The position numbers were made by a program, and so were the translations under genes. From NCBI GenBank assembly GCA_002343715.1, contig DDSA01000095.1, positions 1 through 12,339 on the forward strand: a DNA stretch of 12,339 bases. The letters run 5' to 3'. The DNA is from Phycisphaerales bacterium UBA2402. GTDB taxonomy: Bacteria; Planctomycetota; Phycisphaerae; Phycisphaerales; UBA1924. The notes below the pieces were generated by a model that was given only the letters and a program-made list of their open reading frames with translations, was not told where the DNA came from and did not search any database. Of this stretch, positions 1 to 6,935 are shown in pieces (position 1 is the first letter of the stretch; every line of letters starts with the position of its first letter).

Positions 1-144
1 CGCGGCTTCGGCCGCGGACAACCCGGCCCGCGCATCGGAGCCCAGCGTGCGGATCGCATCGTCCGCGCTCAGCCCGTGCCATGCCGGGCCCGGTGAAGTG
101 CAATCACCAGTTGCGATTTGCGGATTGTGATGTGTCTTGTTCAT
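1..144 (-). CDS. P-type cation-transporting ATPase, N-terminal fragment (cut by left window edge)
   Basis: The frame is open from an ATG at 144 to the window edge and gives 48 residues. After a short polar lead (MNKTHHNPQIATGDC) comes PAWHGLSADDAIRTLGSD followed by ARAGLSAAEAA. This is the pattern of the cation-ATPase N-terminal domain (Pfam Cation_ATPase_N), found in P2-type pumps for Ca2+, Mg2+ or Na+/K+: a Trp-His-x-Leu-Ser start, an LGSD turn and a GLS-x-x-EAA helix. The start is 15 bases after the cusA stop. An in-frame TGA 18 bases upstream leaves ATG 144 as the only reasonable start. The ribosome-binding site is weak (GAAG next to the ATG), so translation may depend on coupling to cusA. 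No HMA metal-binding domain is seen at this N-terminus, unlike typical CopA copper ATPases. The catalytic DKTG and membrane metal-site motifs lie outside the window, so the ion cannot be named. Confidence 0.8.
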   Translation of the reverse strand, partial: MNKTHHNPQIATGDCTSPGPAWHGLSADDAIRTLGSDARAGLSAAEAA

Positions 145-159
145 CTTCGATGGACCGAG

Positions 160-3100
160 TCATTTCATTGAGCGCTTCCACTTCCATTCCTCCACCGCGG
201 AAAACGCGCACGGCACGATGAAGAGCGTGATCAGGCTGATGGCCATGCCGCCCATCGACGGGATCGCCATCGGCTGCATCACGTCCGAGCCTCGGCCGGT
301 AGCCCAGAAGATGGGCATGAGGCCCAGGACCGTCGTGGCGATGGTCATGAGGCACGGGCGGATGCGTTTGAGCCCCGCGTCGATGACGGCCTCACGGATC
401 TCCGCGACGGACTTGAACTCGCGGTCCTTGAAGACGCCCTCGAGATAGGTTCCGATCACCACGCCGTCGTCGTCCACCACGCCGAAGAGCACCAGGAACC
501 CCACCCACACCGCCACCGACAGGTTCGCGCCCCAGAGCGCGAGCATGATGAAACCGCCCGACGCCGAGACCAGGACGCCGAAGAAGATCACCGGGGCGAT
601 CCACCAGCGCTGAAAGCCCAGGTAGAGCATCACGAACATGATGCCCAAGGTGATCGGGACCAGCACCTGCATCCGCTTGGTGGCCCGGACCTGGTTTTCG
701 AACTGGCCGGACCACTCCCAGTAGTAACCAGGCGGGAGCGTGAGCCGGCCCTCCTTGAGGGCCTGTTGCAGCACGGCCTCGGCGTCCTGCACGACGGAGA
801 CCTCGTCTCGGTCGCGGGTGTTCATGGTGACATAGCCGACGAGCAGGCCGCGCTCGCCCTTGATCTCTTGCGGGCCGAGCACGGTGGAGATGTCGGCGAG
901 CTGGGCCAGCGGCACCTGCGCGCCAGTGGAGGAGTGAACGTTGATCCGCTGGATGGCCTCCATGTCCTCGCGGAAGTCGCGGGCCAGGCGGATGCGGATG
1001 GGGTAGCGTTCGCGGCCCTCGACTGAGTCCATGAGGTTCATGCCGCCCAGGGACATTTCGATGACGTCCTGCACGTCGCGGATGTTGACGCCGTAGCGGC
1101 CGATGCGCTCGCGGTCGATCTGGATCTGGATGTAGGGCTTGCCCACGATGCGGTCGGCGACGATGTCGGTGGCGCCCGGCACCTCGCGGAGGAGCTGCTC
1201 GATCTGGAGGCCGATCTTCTCGATCTCCCGGAGGTCGCTGCCGTAGATCTTGACGCCCATCATGGCGCGGAAGCCGGTCTGGAGCATGACCAACCGGGTC
1301 TGGATCGGCTGGAGCCATGTTGGGAGCACGCCGGGGATGGCGGTGCGTTCCTGGAGTTCGGCCAGGATTTCCTGCTTGGTGAAGCGGCGTTCCTCGGACC
1401 AGATCCACGAGAGCGGCGTGCGAAGGAAGCCGGGCCAGTCTGAGAAAAAACGCTCGACCTTCTTGGTACGCCACTCGCTCTCGGGCTTCAGGATCACGAT
1501 CGACTCCATCATGCCGATGGGCGCGGGGTCGAGGGCGGACTCGGCGCGGCCGATCTTGCCCACCACGCTCTCAACTTCAGGCACGGTGGCGATCGCCAGG
1601 TCCTGCTTGCTGTTGACTTCCACGGCCTGCGACAACGACGCCTGCGGCAGAAGCGAGGGCATGTAAAGCAGAGAACCCTCGTCCAGCGGCGGCATGAACT
1701 CGCGGCCGAGGCCGGGGAGGATTCGGCCTTCTTTGAGCACGGCAAGGCCCGATGCGGTCTCGGCGATGCGCTCGGCGGGGTCCTGCCTCCGCCAGAGGAG
1801 CCGGTTGCGCGAGCGGCCGTCGGAGTCGCGGACGGTCTGCCAGCGGAGTTGGTCGAGTTCGAGGAGCGGGCGTGTGAGATCCGCGTTTGCGTCGGCGTAC
1901 ATCGCCTTCTTCAGCTCCGGCGATGCCTTCTCGCTCGCGAGGATGTTGACCACCCACTCCACGGGCTGCAGCGTGCGGTGGATGCCCAGCCACACCGTCA
2001 GACCGGTGAAGAGGATCAGCAACGGCACGATCATGAAGGTCTTCTTGTGATAGAGCACCCATCGCAGCGTCGGCACATATGCCCTGGCGATGATGCGCGA
2101 GACCGGGTTGCGGTCCAGCGGGATGAACTTCTCGCGGGTCATGCGAACGACGCAAAGGCCGACCGCGACGCCCACGGCTGCTGCAACAAGCCACCCACGG
2201 TCATGGCCGCCCCCCAAACCCCACATAAACGCGAGGTGCGTGGAGAACATGGCCAGCACGCCGACGCTCGCCGCGACGAGCAGCGTGATGTGGTGTTTCC
2301 ACTTCACCGGGCGGAAGAGCAGGTAGCACAGGAAGGGAACGACGGTGACGGCGAGCACGACGGACGAGCCGATGGCAAAGGTCTTGGCGTACGCGAGCGG
2401 TCCGAACATCTTCCCCTCTTGACCGGTGAGGAAGAAAACGGGGATGAACGACACGATGGTGTTGGTGACGGCGGTGATGATCGCGCCGCCGACCTCGGTC
2501 GCCGCTTCGTAGACAATCCCGAAATGCCCCTTCTCGCGCTTCTCCTCCTCGGTGGCGGCGGCGAGGCGTCGGTAGATGTTCTCGGCCATGATGATGCCCA
2601 TGTCGGCGACATCACCGATGGCAATCGCCAGGCCGGCCAGCGACATGATGTTGCTGTCGATGCCGAAGGAGTACATGAGGATGAACGAGCCTGCGAGGGC
2701 CAGCGGGAGTGTCGGAAGCACCGTGACGGTCGTGCGCAGGTGCATCAGGAAGAACACGACCACCAGGCTCGCGATGATCGCCTCTTCGAAGAGCGCCTCC
2801 TTGAGCGTGTCGATCGTCTCTCGCACGATGGTGGTGCGGTCGTAGAACGGGACCAGGCGGACCTTGGAGATTCGCCCGTCCGCTAGTTTCTTGGAGGGGA
2901 GACCCGCCTCCAACTGGGTGATCTTGTCTTTGACGCGGGCGACTACCTCCCGCGGGTTCTCGCCGTAGCGCATCAGCACCACGCCGCCCACGGCCTCGAC
3001 GCCGCCCTTGTCTAGCGCACCGCGCCGGAAGTCCGGGCCGAGCTGCACCGTGGCCACGCTCTTGAGGTAGAGCGGCGTGCCGCCCTCCTGACGGATGACG

Positions 3101-3831
3101 ACCCGTTCAAGGTCCTCGATGGACTTGATGAAGCCCAGGCCGCGGATGAAGAACTCGACGCCGCTCTTCTCGACGACCTTCGCACCCACGTCGATATTGC
3201 TCTTGCGGACAGCGTCGTACACATCCATCATCGTGACGCGGTGGGCCCGCATCTTGTCCGGGTTCAGGTCGATCTGGTACTGCTTGACGAAGCCGCCGAT
3301 GCTGGCCACTTCGCTGACGCCCGGAACGGACTGCATCTGATACCGAACGTACCAGTCCTGGATCGAGCGCAGCTCGGCCAAGTCGAACCCTTCACCCTCG
3401 ACGGTGTACCAGTACACCTGTCCGAGCGCAGTCGCATCGGGCCCGAGCACCGGCGTAACACCCGCAGGCAACCGCTGCTGCGCCACGTTCATGCGTTCGA
3501 GCACGCGCGACCGGGCCCAGTAGTAATCGGCTTTGTCCTCGAAGATCACGAACACCATTGAGAAGCCGAAGCCGGACATAGAGCGGATGGACTTGACGCC
3601 CGGCGTCCCGGTGAGGCTGGTCGTCAGCGGGTAGGTGACCTGGTCGTCCACATCCTGCGGGCTGCGGCCCTCCCAGTCGGCGTAGACGATGACCTGCTTC
3701 TCGCCGATGTCGGGGATCGCATCAACGGGCGTGCGCGTCACCGCCCAGTAGCCCGCTGCGCAGATGCCCATGATGATCAGGAGCATCAGGAACGTGTTCT
3801 TCATGCACCAACGGATGATGGCGTTCACCAT
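160..3831 (-). CDS. cusA: CusA-type heavy-metal RND efflux pump (probable Cu(I)/Ag(I))
   Basis: This 1223-residue inner-membrane proton/metal antiporter is the motor of the tripartite system made with the CusB and TolC-type proteins just upstream. It shows the RND layout: TM1 at 10-30, porter domains, TM2-6 at about 350-505, and a second half ending in TM8-12 at about 1055-1210. By alignment with remembered E. coli CusA, the copper-binding methionines M573, M623 and M672 match M724 (LLYMP), M774 (APIGMM) and M849 (TRLVML). The first two are 50 residues apart in both proteins. The transmembrane proton-relay residue D405 matches D410 (GDVADMG), E939 matches D1121 within a DDD run, and K984 is replaced by C1160 (RIRPC). 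The protein is about 170 residues longer than usual (1040-1050), with two extra hydrophobic segments (about 515-539 and 547-563) and an insert at about 620-705. ATG 3831 follows GGAGGAG by 6 bases and lies 15 bases after the cusB stop. The family is certain. Cu/Ag rather than Zn/Co specificity rests on the methionines. Confidence 0.95.
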   Translation of the reverse strand: MVNAIIRWCMKNTFLMLLIIMGICAAGYWAVTRTPVDAIPDIGEKQVIVYADWEGRSPQDVDDQVTYPLTTSLTGTPGVKSIRSMSGFGFSMVFVIFEDKADYYWARSRVLERMNVAQQRLPAGVTPVLGPDATALGQVYWYTVEGEGFDLAELRSIQDWYVRYQMQSVPGVSEVASIGGFVKQYQIDLNPDKMRAHRVTMMDVYDAVRKSNIDVGAKVVEKSGVEFFIRGLGFIKSIEDLERVVIRQEGGTPLYLKSVATVQLGPDFRRGALDKGGVEAVGGVVLMRYGENPREVVARVKDKITQLEAGLPSKKLADGRISKVRLVPFYDRTTIVRETIDTLKEALFEEAIIASLVVVFFLMHLRTTVTVLPTLPLALAGSFILMYSFGIDSNIMSLAGLAIAIGDVADMGIIMAENIYRRLAAATEEEKREKGHFGIVYEAATEVGGAIITAVTNTIVSFIPVFFLTGQEGKMFGPLAYAKTFAIGSSVVLAVTVVPFLCYLLFRPVKWKHHITLLVAASVGVLAMFSTHLAFMWGLGGGHDRGWLVAAAVGVAVGLCVVRMTREKFIPLDRNPVSRIIARAYVPTLRWVLYHKKTFMIVPLLILFTGLTVWLGIHRTLQPVEWVVNILASEKASPELKKAMYADANADLTRPLLELDQLRWQTVRDSDGRSRNRLLWRRQDPAERIAETASGLAVLKEGRILPGLGREFMPPLDEGSLLYMPSLLPQASLSQAVEVNSKQDLAIATVPEVESVVGKIGRAESALDPAPIGMMESIVILKPESEWRTKKVERFFSDWPGFLRTPLSWIWSEERRFTKQEILAELQERTAIPGVLPTWLQPIQTRLVMLQTGFRAMMGVKIYGSDLREIEKIGLQIEQLLREVPGATDIVADRIVGKPYIQIQIDRERIGRYGVNIRDVQDVIEMSLGGMNLMDSVEGRERYPIRIRLARDFREDMEAIQRINVHSSTGAQVPLAQLADISTVLGPQEIKGERGLLVGYVTMNTRDRDEVSVVQDAEAVLQQALKEGRLTLPPGYYWEWSGQFENQVRATKRMQVLVPITLGIMFVMLYLGFQRWWIAPVIFFGVLVSASGGFIMLALWGANLSVAVWVGFLVLFGVVDDDGVVIGTYLEGVFKDREFKSVAEIREAVIDAGLKRIRPCLMTIATTVLGLMPIFWATGRGSDVMQPMAIPSMGGMAISLITLFIVPCAFSAVEEWKWKRSMK

Positions 3832-3846
3832 GAGTCGCTCCTCCGT

Positions 3847-5568
3847 TCAGTGCTTGTGGCCAGCCGGTGATTGCACGGGCTGAGGTGATTTATCGCCCGA
3901 TGGTGCCGACGGAGCCGGTGGCGTCGAAGCGTTCGGGCCGCCGGGCGCGGCGGTCGCTCCGTGCTGGTGGCCCATGGACGCATGCAACCCGCCGGGATAG
4001 AAAAGGCTGGGGTGCCCCGTGACCTGGAACTGGCTGTCGATCAGGAAGTTCCCCCGCGTGACCACCCGCTCCCCCTCGACAAGCCCAGCCAGCACCGCGA
4101 AGTACTCGCCCGCGCGGGGACCAAGCACGAGCTCTCGCGGCTCGAAGAGACCTCTCGATTTCTCGATGTACACGATCTGCCGCGTGCCGCTGTCCAGCAC
4201 CGCGGAGACGGGGACGGCCAGCACCCCCGCGCCTTGGGCGGCAGCGGCGGGCACGATCGGCACCTCCTTGAGCTTCATGTTGCAGACCGGGCAGCGCCCA
4301 GGCTGGTCGTAGGTCTTCTCGCCCTCGCACTTCATGGGGCAGTAGTACTTAGGAGCGGCCGGAATGGGCGTAGCGGGCGTAGGTGTGTCGTGGGCGGCGT
4401 GTTGGTCCGGCACTGCTGAGACGGCCGCGCCACCCGGGATCTTCTCCAGCGGCATCTGGCAGATCGGGCAGGCACCCGCCACATCCGCGAGCACCTGAGG
4501 GTGCATCGGGCACGAGTAGCGTCCCTCGACGCCCGTCGGCGCGGCCCGTCCCTCGCTGGTAAGTTCCGCGGCGATGAGCGCTGTCACGAACATTCCCGGC
4601 TTGAGGGCATGGTCCTTGTTGTCCACATAGACCGGCACTCGAACGGTGCGGGACTGCTCATTGACGACCGGCTGGACAAACGTCACGACTCCATCGAACG
4701 TCCGCCCGGGGATCGCCTGGGCTGTGATCCGCACCTGTTGTCCGTAGCGCACCCAGGGCAAGTCGTACTCGTAGATCTCGAGGTAGACCCACACGCTGTC
4801 AAGATTGGCAATGCGGTAAAGGGCGTCGCCGGCTTTGAACGAGGCTTTCTCGACAATGCTCTTCTCGATCACGGTGCCGCTAATGGGCGAATACAGCGTC
4901 ACCCGGTCGGTGGTCTGCTTCTTCTCGACCAGGTCCGTCACCTGCTGCTCGGTCAATCCCAGCAGTCGCAGTTTGGTCTTGGCCACTTCGGCGAGCGAGT
5001 TGCCGCCCCCCCCCACGCCGGCCTGCAGGGCGATGAGGAGTTCCTGTTGCGCAACGAGCAACTCCGGGCTGTAGACCTCTGCGAGGTGATCGCCCTTACG
5101 GATCTCAACGCCGGTGAAACTCACGAAGAGCCGCTCGGCAAAGCCGTCAACGCGCGGCGTGATGGTCGCGAGCGACGACTCGTTGTACTCGATGCGGCCG
5201 ACGGCACGAAGATCACGGGACAGCGGCCGGCGCTCGATGGCGACGGTCTCGACACTGGCCATCGACACGGCGTGCTCCGAGAGTTGGAGCATGGGTGCCT
5301 CTCCGGCCGCAGTGGTGGCCGACGCCGCGGGGATCAGGGGCATCTCGCAGATCGGGCAGTTACCCGGCTGGTCGAGCCGCACCTGCGGGTGCATAGAACA
5401 CGTGTAGACCTGCTTGGCCATCGGTGGAGCATCGGCCACACCTCCGGAGGCTCCAGGGACGTTGGATCGTCCGCCTGAGCCCGAGCGGGCAGAGCCGAGG
5501 AGGTATCCAGCCCCAACCGCGACGAGGACGATGAGCGATACGAGAGCGAGGGCGGTGCGACGATTCAT
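3847..5568 (-). CDS. cusB: CusB-type RND periplasmic adaptor with three heavy-metal-binding domains
   Basis: This 573-residue membrane-fusion protein links the inner-membrane pump to the outer-membrane channel. An N-terminal signal-anchor (about 7-25, no lipobox Cys) is followed by a heavy-metal-binding module at 55-80 (YTCSMHP...CPICEMPL). The lipoyl and alpha-hairpin part lies at about 118-240 (VDGFAERLFVS, the helical stretch 165-216, then SPISGTVIEKSI) and the beta-barrel at about 255-336 (VWVYLEIYEYDLPWV...LKPGMFVTALI). Two more metal modules follow at 351-376 (YSCPMHP...CPICQMPL) and 409-434 (YYCPMKC...CPVCNMKL). The membrane-proximal domain resumes at about 448-520 (VPVSAVLDSGTRQIVYIEK...GNFLIDSQ). 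The C-terminus is a Pro/Ser/Gly tail with histidines, ending GHKH. Many CusB-like adaptors carry one such module; here there are three, two of them inside the fold. The start overlaps the upstream TolC gene (ATGA) and follows AAAGGAGG by 7 bases. Adaptor identity is sure; metal binding by the modules is inferred from their Cys/His/Met pattern. Confidence 0.95.
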   Translation of the reverse strand: MNRRTALALVSLIVLVAVGAGYLLGSARSGSGGRSNVPGASGGVADAPPMAKQVYTCSMHPQVRLDQPGNCPICEMPLIPAASATTAAGEAPMLQLSEHAVSMASVETVAIERRPLSRDLRAVGRIEYNESSLATITPRVDGFAERLFVSFTGVEIRKGDHLAEVYSPELLVAQQELLIALQAGVGGGGNSLAEVAKTKLRLLGLTEQQVTDLVEKKQTTDRVTLYSPISGTVIEKSIVEKASFKAGDALYRIANLDSVWVYLEIYEYDLPWVRYGQQVRITAQAIPGRTFDGVVTFVQPVVNEQSRTVRVPVYVDNKDHALKPGMFVTALIAAELTSEGRAAPTGVEGRYSCPMHPQVLADVAGACPICQMPLEKIPGGAAVSAVPDQHAAHDTPTPATPIPAAPKYYCPMKCEGEKTYDQPGRCPVCNMKLKEVPIVPAAAAQGAGVLAVPVSAVLDSGTRQIVYIEKSRGLFEPRELVLGPRAGEYFAVLAGLVEGERVVTRGNFLIDSQFQVTGHPSLFYPGGLHASMGHQHGATAAPGGPNASTPPAPSAPSGDKSPQPVQSPAGHKH

Positions 5569-6935
5569 GGGTTGGCCTCCTTTGACGGGGCAGGAGCGGT
5601 CGGCAAGATGGGAGCACCCTCGGGCGCGGTGCCGGCGATGAGCAGCGAGAGCGACGCTAGAGACAGTTCGCGCTGCGTGCGAGCCTCGACAAGCGAGAGG
5701 TCGAAGACCAGCAACTGACGCTCAGCGTCGATGACATCGAGGAATGACGATCGCCCGACCGTATAGCCCGAACGTGCAGCGTCGAGCGATTGACGGGCCT
5801 TGGGCAGGAGCGTCGTGGCGTACAGGTCGCTGTTCCGCGTGCTCTCGCGGTACATGTAGAGCATCGACGCCAGGTCCGCGGCCACTCCGATCTGCTCGGC
5901 GGAGAGCCTCGCTTCGGAGGACCGTTTCTCGAACTGCGCCGCAGCAATCTCCGCAGCAATCTTGTCGCGCCAGATCGGGAGGGTGACGCTCCCCGTGGGA
6001 CGCCACATCACCGGGCTGGCCTTCACATCGGCCTCGATGCCGATCGAGAAGTCCGGCACACGGCTGGTCCTTGCGAGGTCGATCATCGCCTCGCCGCGTC
6101 GCACTTCCGCCTCCATCTGCCGGAGTTGTGGATTATGGGTCGCGGCGAGGGCGAGGATCTGGTCCGCTGGCGGCGGAGGTGGCGACGCTTCAAAGGTGCT
6201 TGGGACCGGCACGGTCTGGTCGTCGGGGCGCAAACCCAGAGCCGAGCGGAACTCCGCGAGCAGAACACCACGGGAGTCTTCAAGGTTCGCAATCTGCGTC
6301 GTGAGCTGCTCCCGGTCGATCTGGGCGCGGAGCACATCCTGGATGCCGCTGCGGCCCGCCGCGACCTGCTGCTGGGCCTGAGTCTCAAGGTCTCCCAAGA
6401 GGGTCAATGTGTCCCGCTGCACCCGGAGTGTGTCTTCGAGGAAGTGCAGGCGGAAGTACGCGGACTTGAGCGCCATCGCGGTCCTGAGCACCTCGATCTC
6501 GAACTTGAAGTATGACGCGCGGGATTCTCCCGCCGCGACATCGCCCGCGGCGCGGAGCTTGCCGGGGCCGGGAAGGTCAATCATCAAGCCCGGCATGACC
6601 GTCTCAATCACGCTCGTAATGTCGGCCTCGAAGGTGATTCGCGGGTCGGGTAGCGACCTCGCTCCCGTGATCCGCTCGACCGACGCCGCCCACGCGTAGT
6701 ACTCGGCCTCGACCCTCGGGTTGTTGAGCATGGCGAAGCGCAGGTAATCGGCGAGGGGCGAGTCCTTCGATAGGTTCGGGAGCGTCGGCTTCGCCTCCCC
6801 CGGGCGGTACATCGAACGCACCGTGTCAACGTCCGATCGGGCCTGCCGTTCGGAGGCAGTCGGAGCACCCGTGCAGCCGCCGATACCTGCAAGAAAAATG
6901 ATCCCGAGCGGGGTGATTCGTTGGTATCTGTTCAT
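5565..6935 (-). CDS. TolC-family outer-membrane efflux lipoprotein (second of two)
   Basis: This 456-residue outer-membrane channel protein directly precedes cusB, so it is the best candidate for the CusC partner of the CusB/CusA pump. A signal peptide ends in the lipobox IGGC, with the lipidated Cys at 21. Two outer-membrane-efflux (OEP) repeats follow. The first (about 58-245) opens with LADYLRFAMLNNPRVEA, contains LPDPRITFEADI and ends at SALGLRP. The second (about 257-435) opens with ILALAATHNPQLRQMEAEV and has the typical YTVGRSSFLDVIDAERQLL helix. A run of five prolines (252-256) joins the two repeats. The start overlaps the upstream TolC gene by ATGA and follows GGAG by 7 bases; the stop overlaps cusB by ATGA. 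Translation of the three genes is therefore probably coupled. Family assignment is strong. Its pairing with this pump is inferred from position. Confidence 0.93.
   Translation of the reverse strand: MNRYQRITPLGIIFLAGIGGCTGAPTASERQARSDVDTVRSMYRPGEAKPTLPNLSKDSPLADYLRFAMLNNPRVEAEYYAWAASVERITGARSLPDPRITFEADITSVIETVMPGLMIDLPGPGKLRAAGDVAAGESRASYFKFEIEVLRTAMALKSAYFRLHFLEDTLRVQRDTLTLLGDLETQAQQQVAAGRSGIQDVLRAQIDREQLTTQIANLEDSRGVLLAEFRSALGLRPDDQTVPVPSTFEASPPPPPADQILALAATHNPQLRQMEAEVRRGEAMIDLARTSRVPDFSIGIEADVKASPVMWRPTGSVTLPIWRDKIAAEIAAAQFEKRSSEARLSAEQIGVAADLASMLYMYRESTRNSDLYATTLLPKARQSLDAARSGYTVGRSSFLDVIDAERQLLVFDLSLVEARTQRELSLASLSLLIAGTAPEGAPILPTAPAPSKEANP

Noticed and set aside
104..163. An ATG overlapping the cusA stop (ATGA at 163-160) as the start of the next gene
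   Set aside because: It yields only 19 codons before a stop. The ATG at 144 in another frame encodes the P-type ATPase N-terminus.
392..1474. A 360-codon minus-strand frame inside cusA
   Set aside because: It is an out-of-frame Arg/Pro/His-rich shadow; the cusA frame is continuous and carries all family motifs.
1577..2194. A possible frameshift pair in the unusual cusA region, since another minus frame is open there
   Set aside because: The cusA frame reads straight through with plausible sequence and joins motifs on both sides; the other frame has no similarity to RND proteins.
1849..2886. A 345-codon plus-strand open frame opposite cusA
   Set aside because: It is a charged, low-complexity translation antisense to clear RND helices and conserved motifs.
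4501..5478. A 325-codon plus-strand open frame opposite cusB
   Set aside because: It has no domain, and the minus strand encodes a clear adaptor with metal-binding modules.
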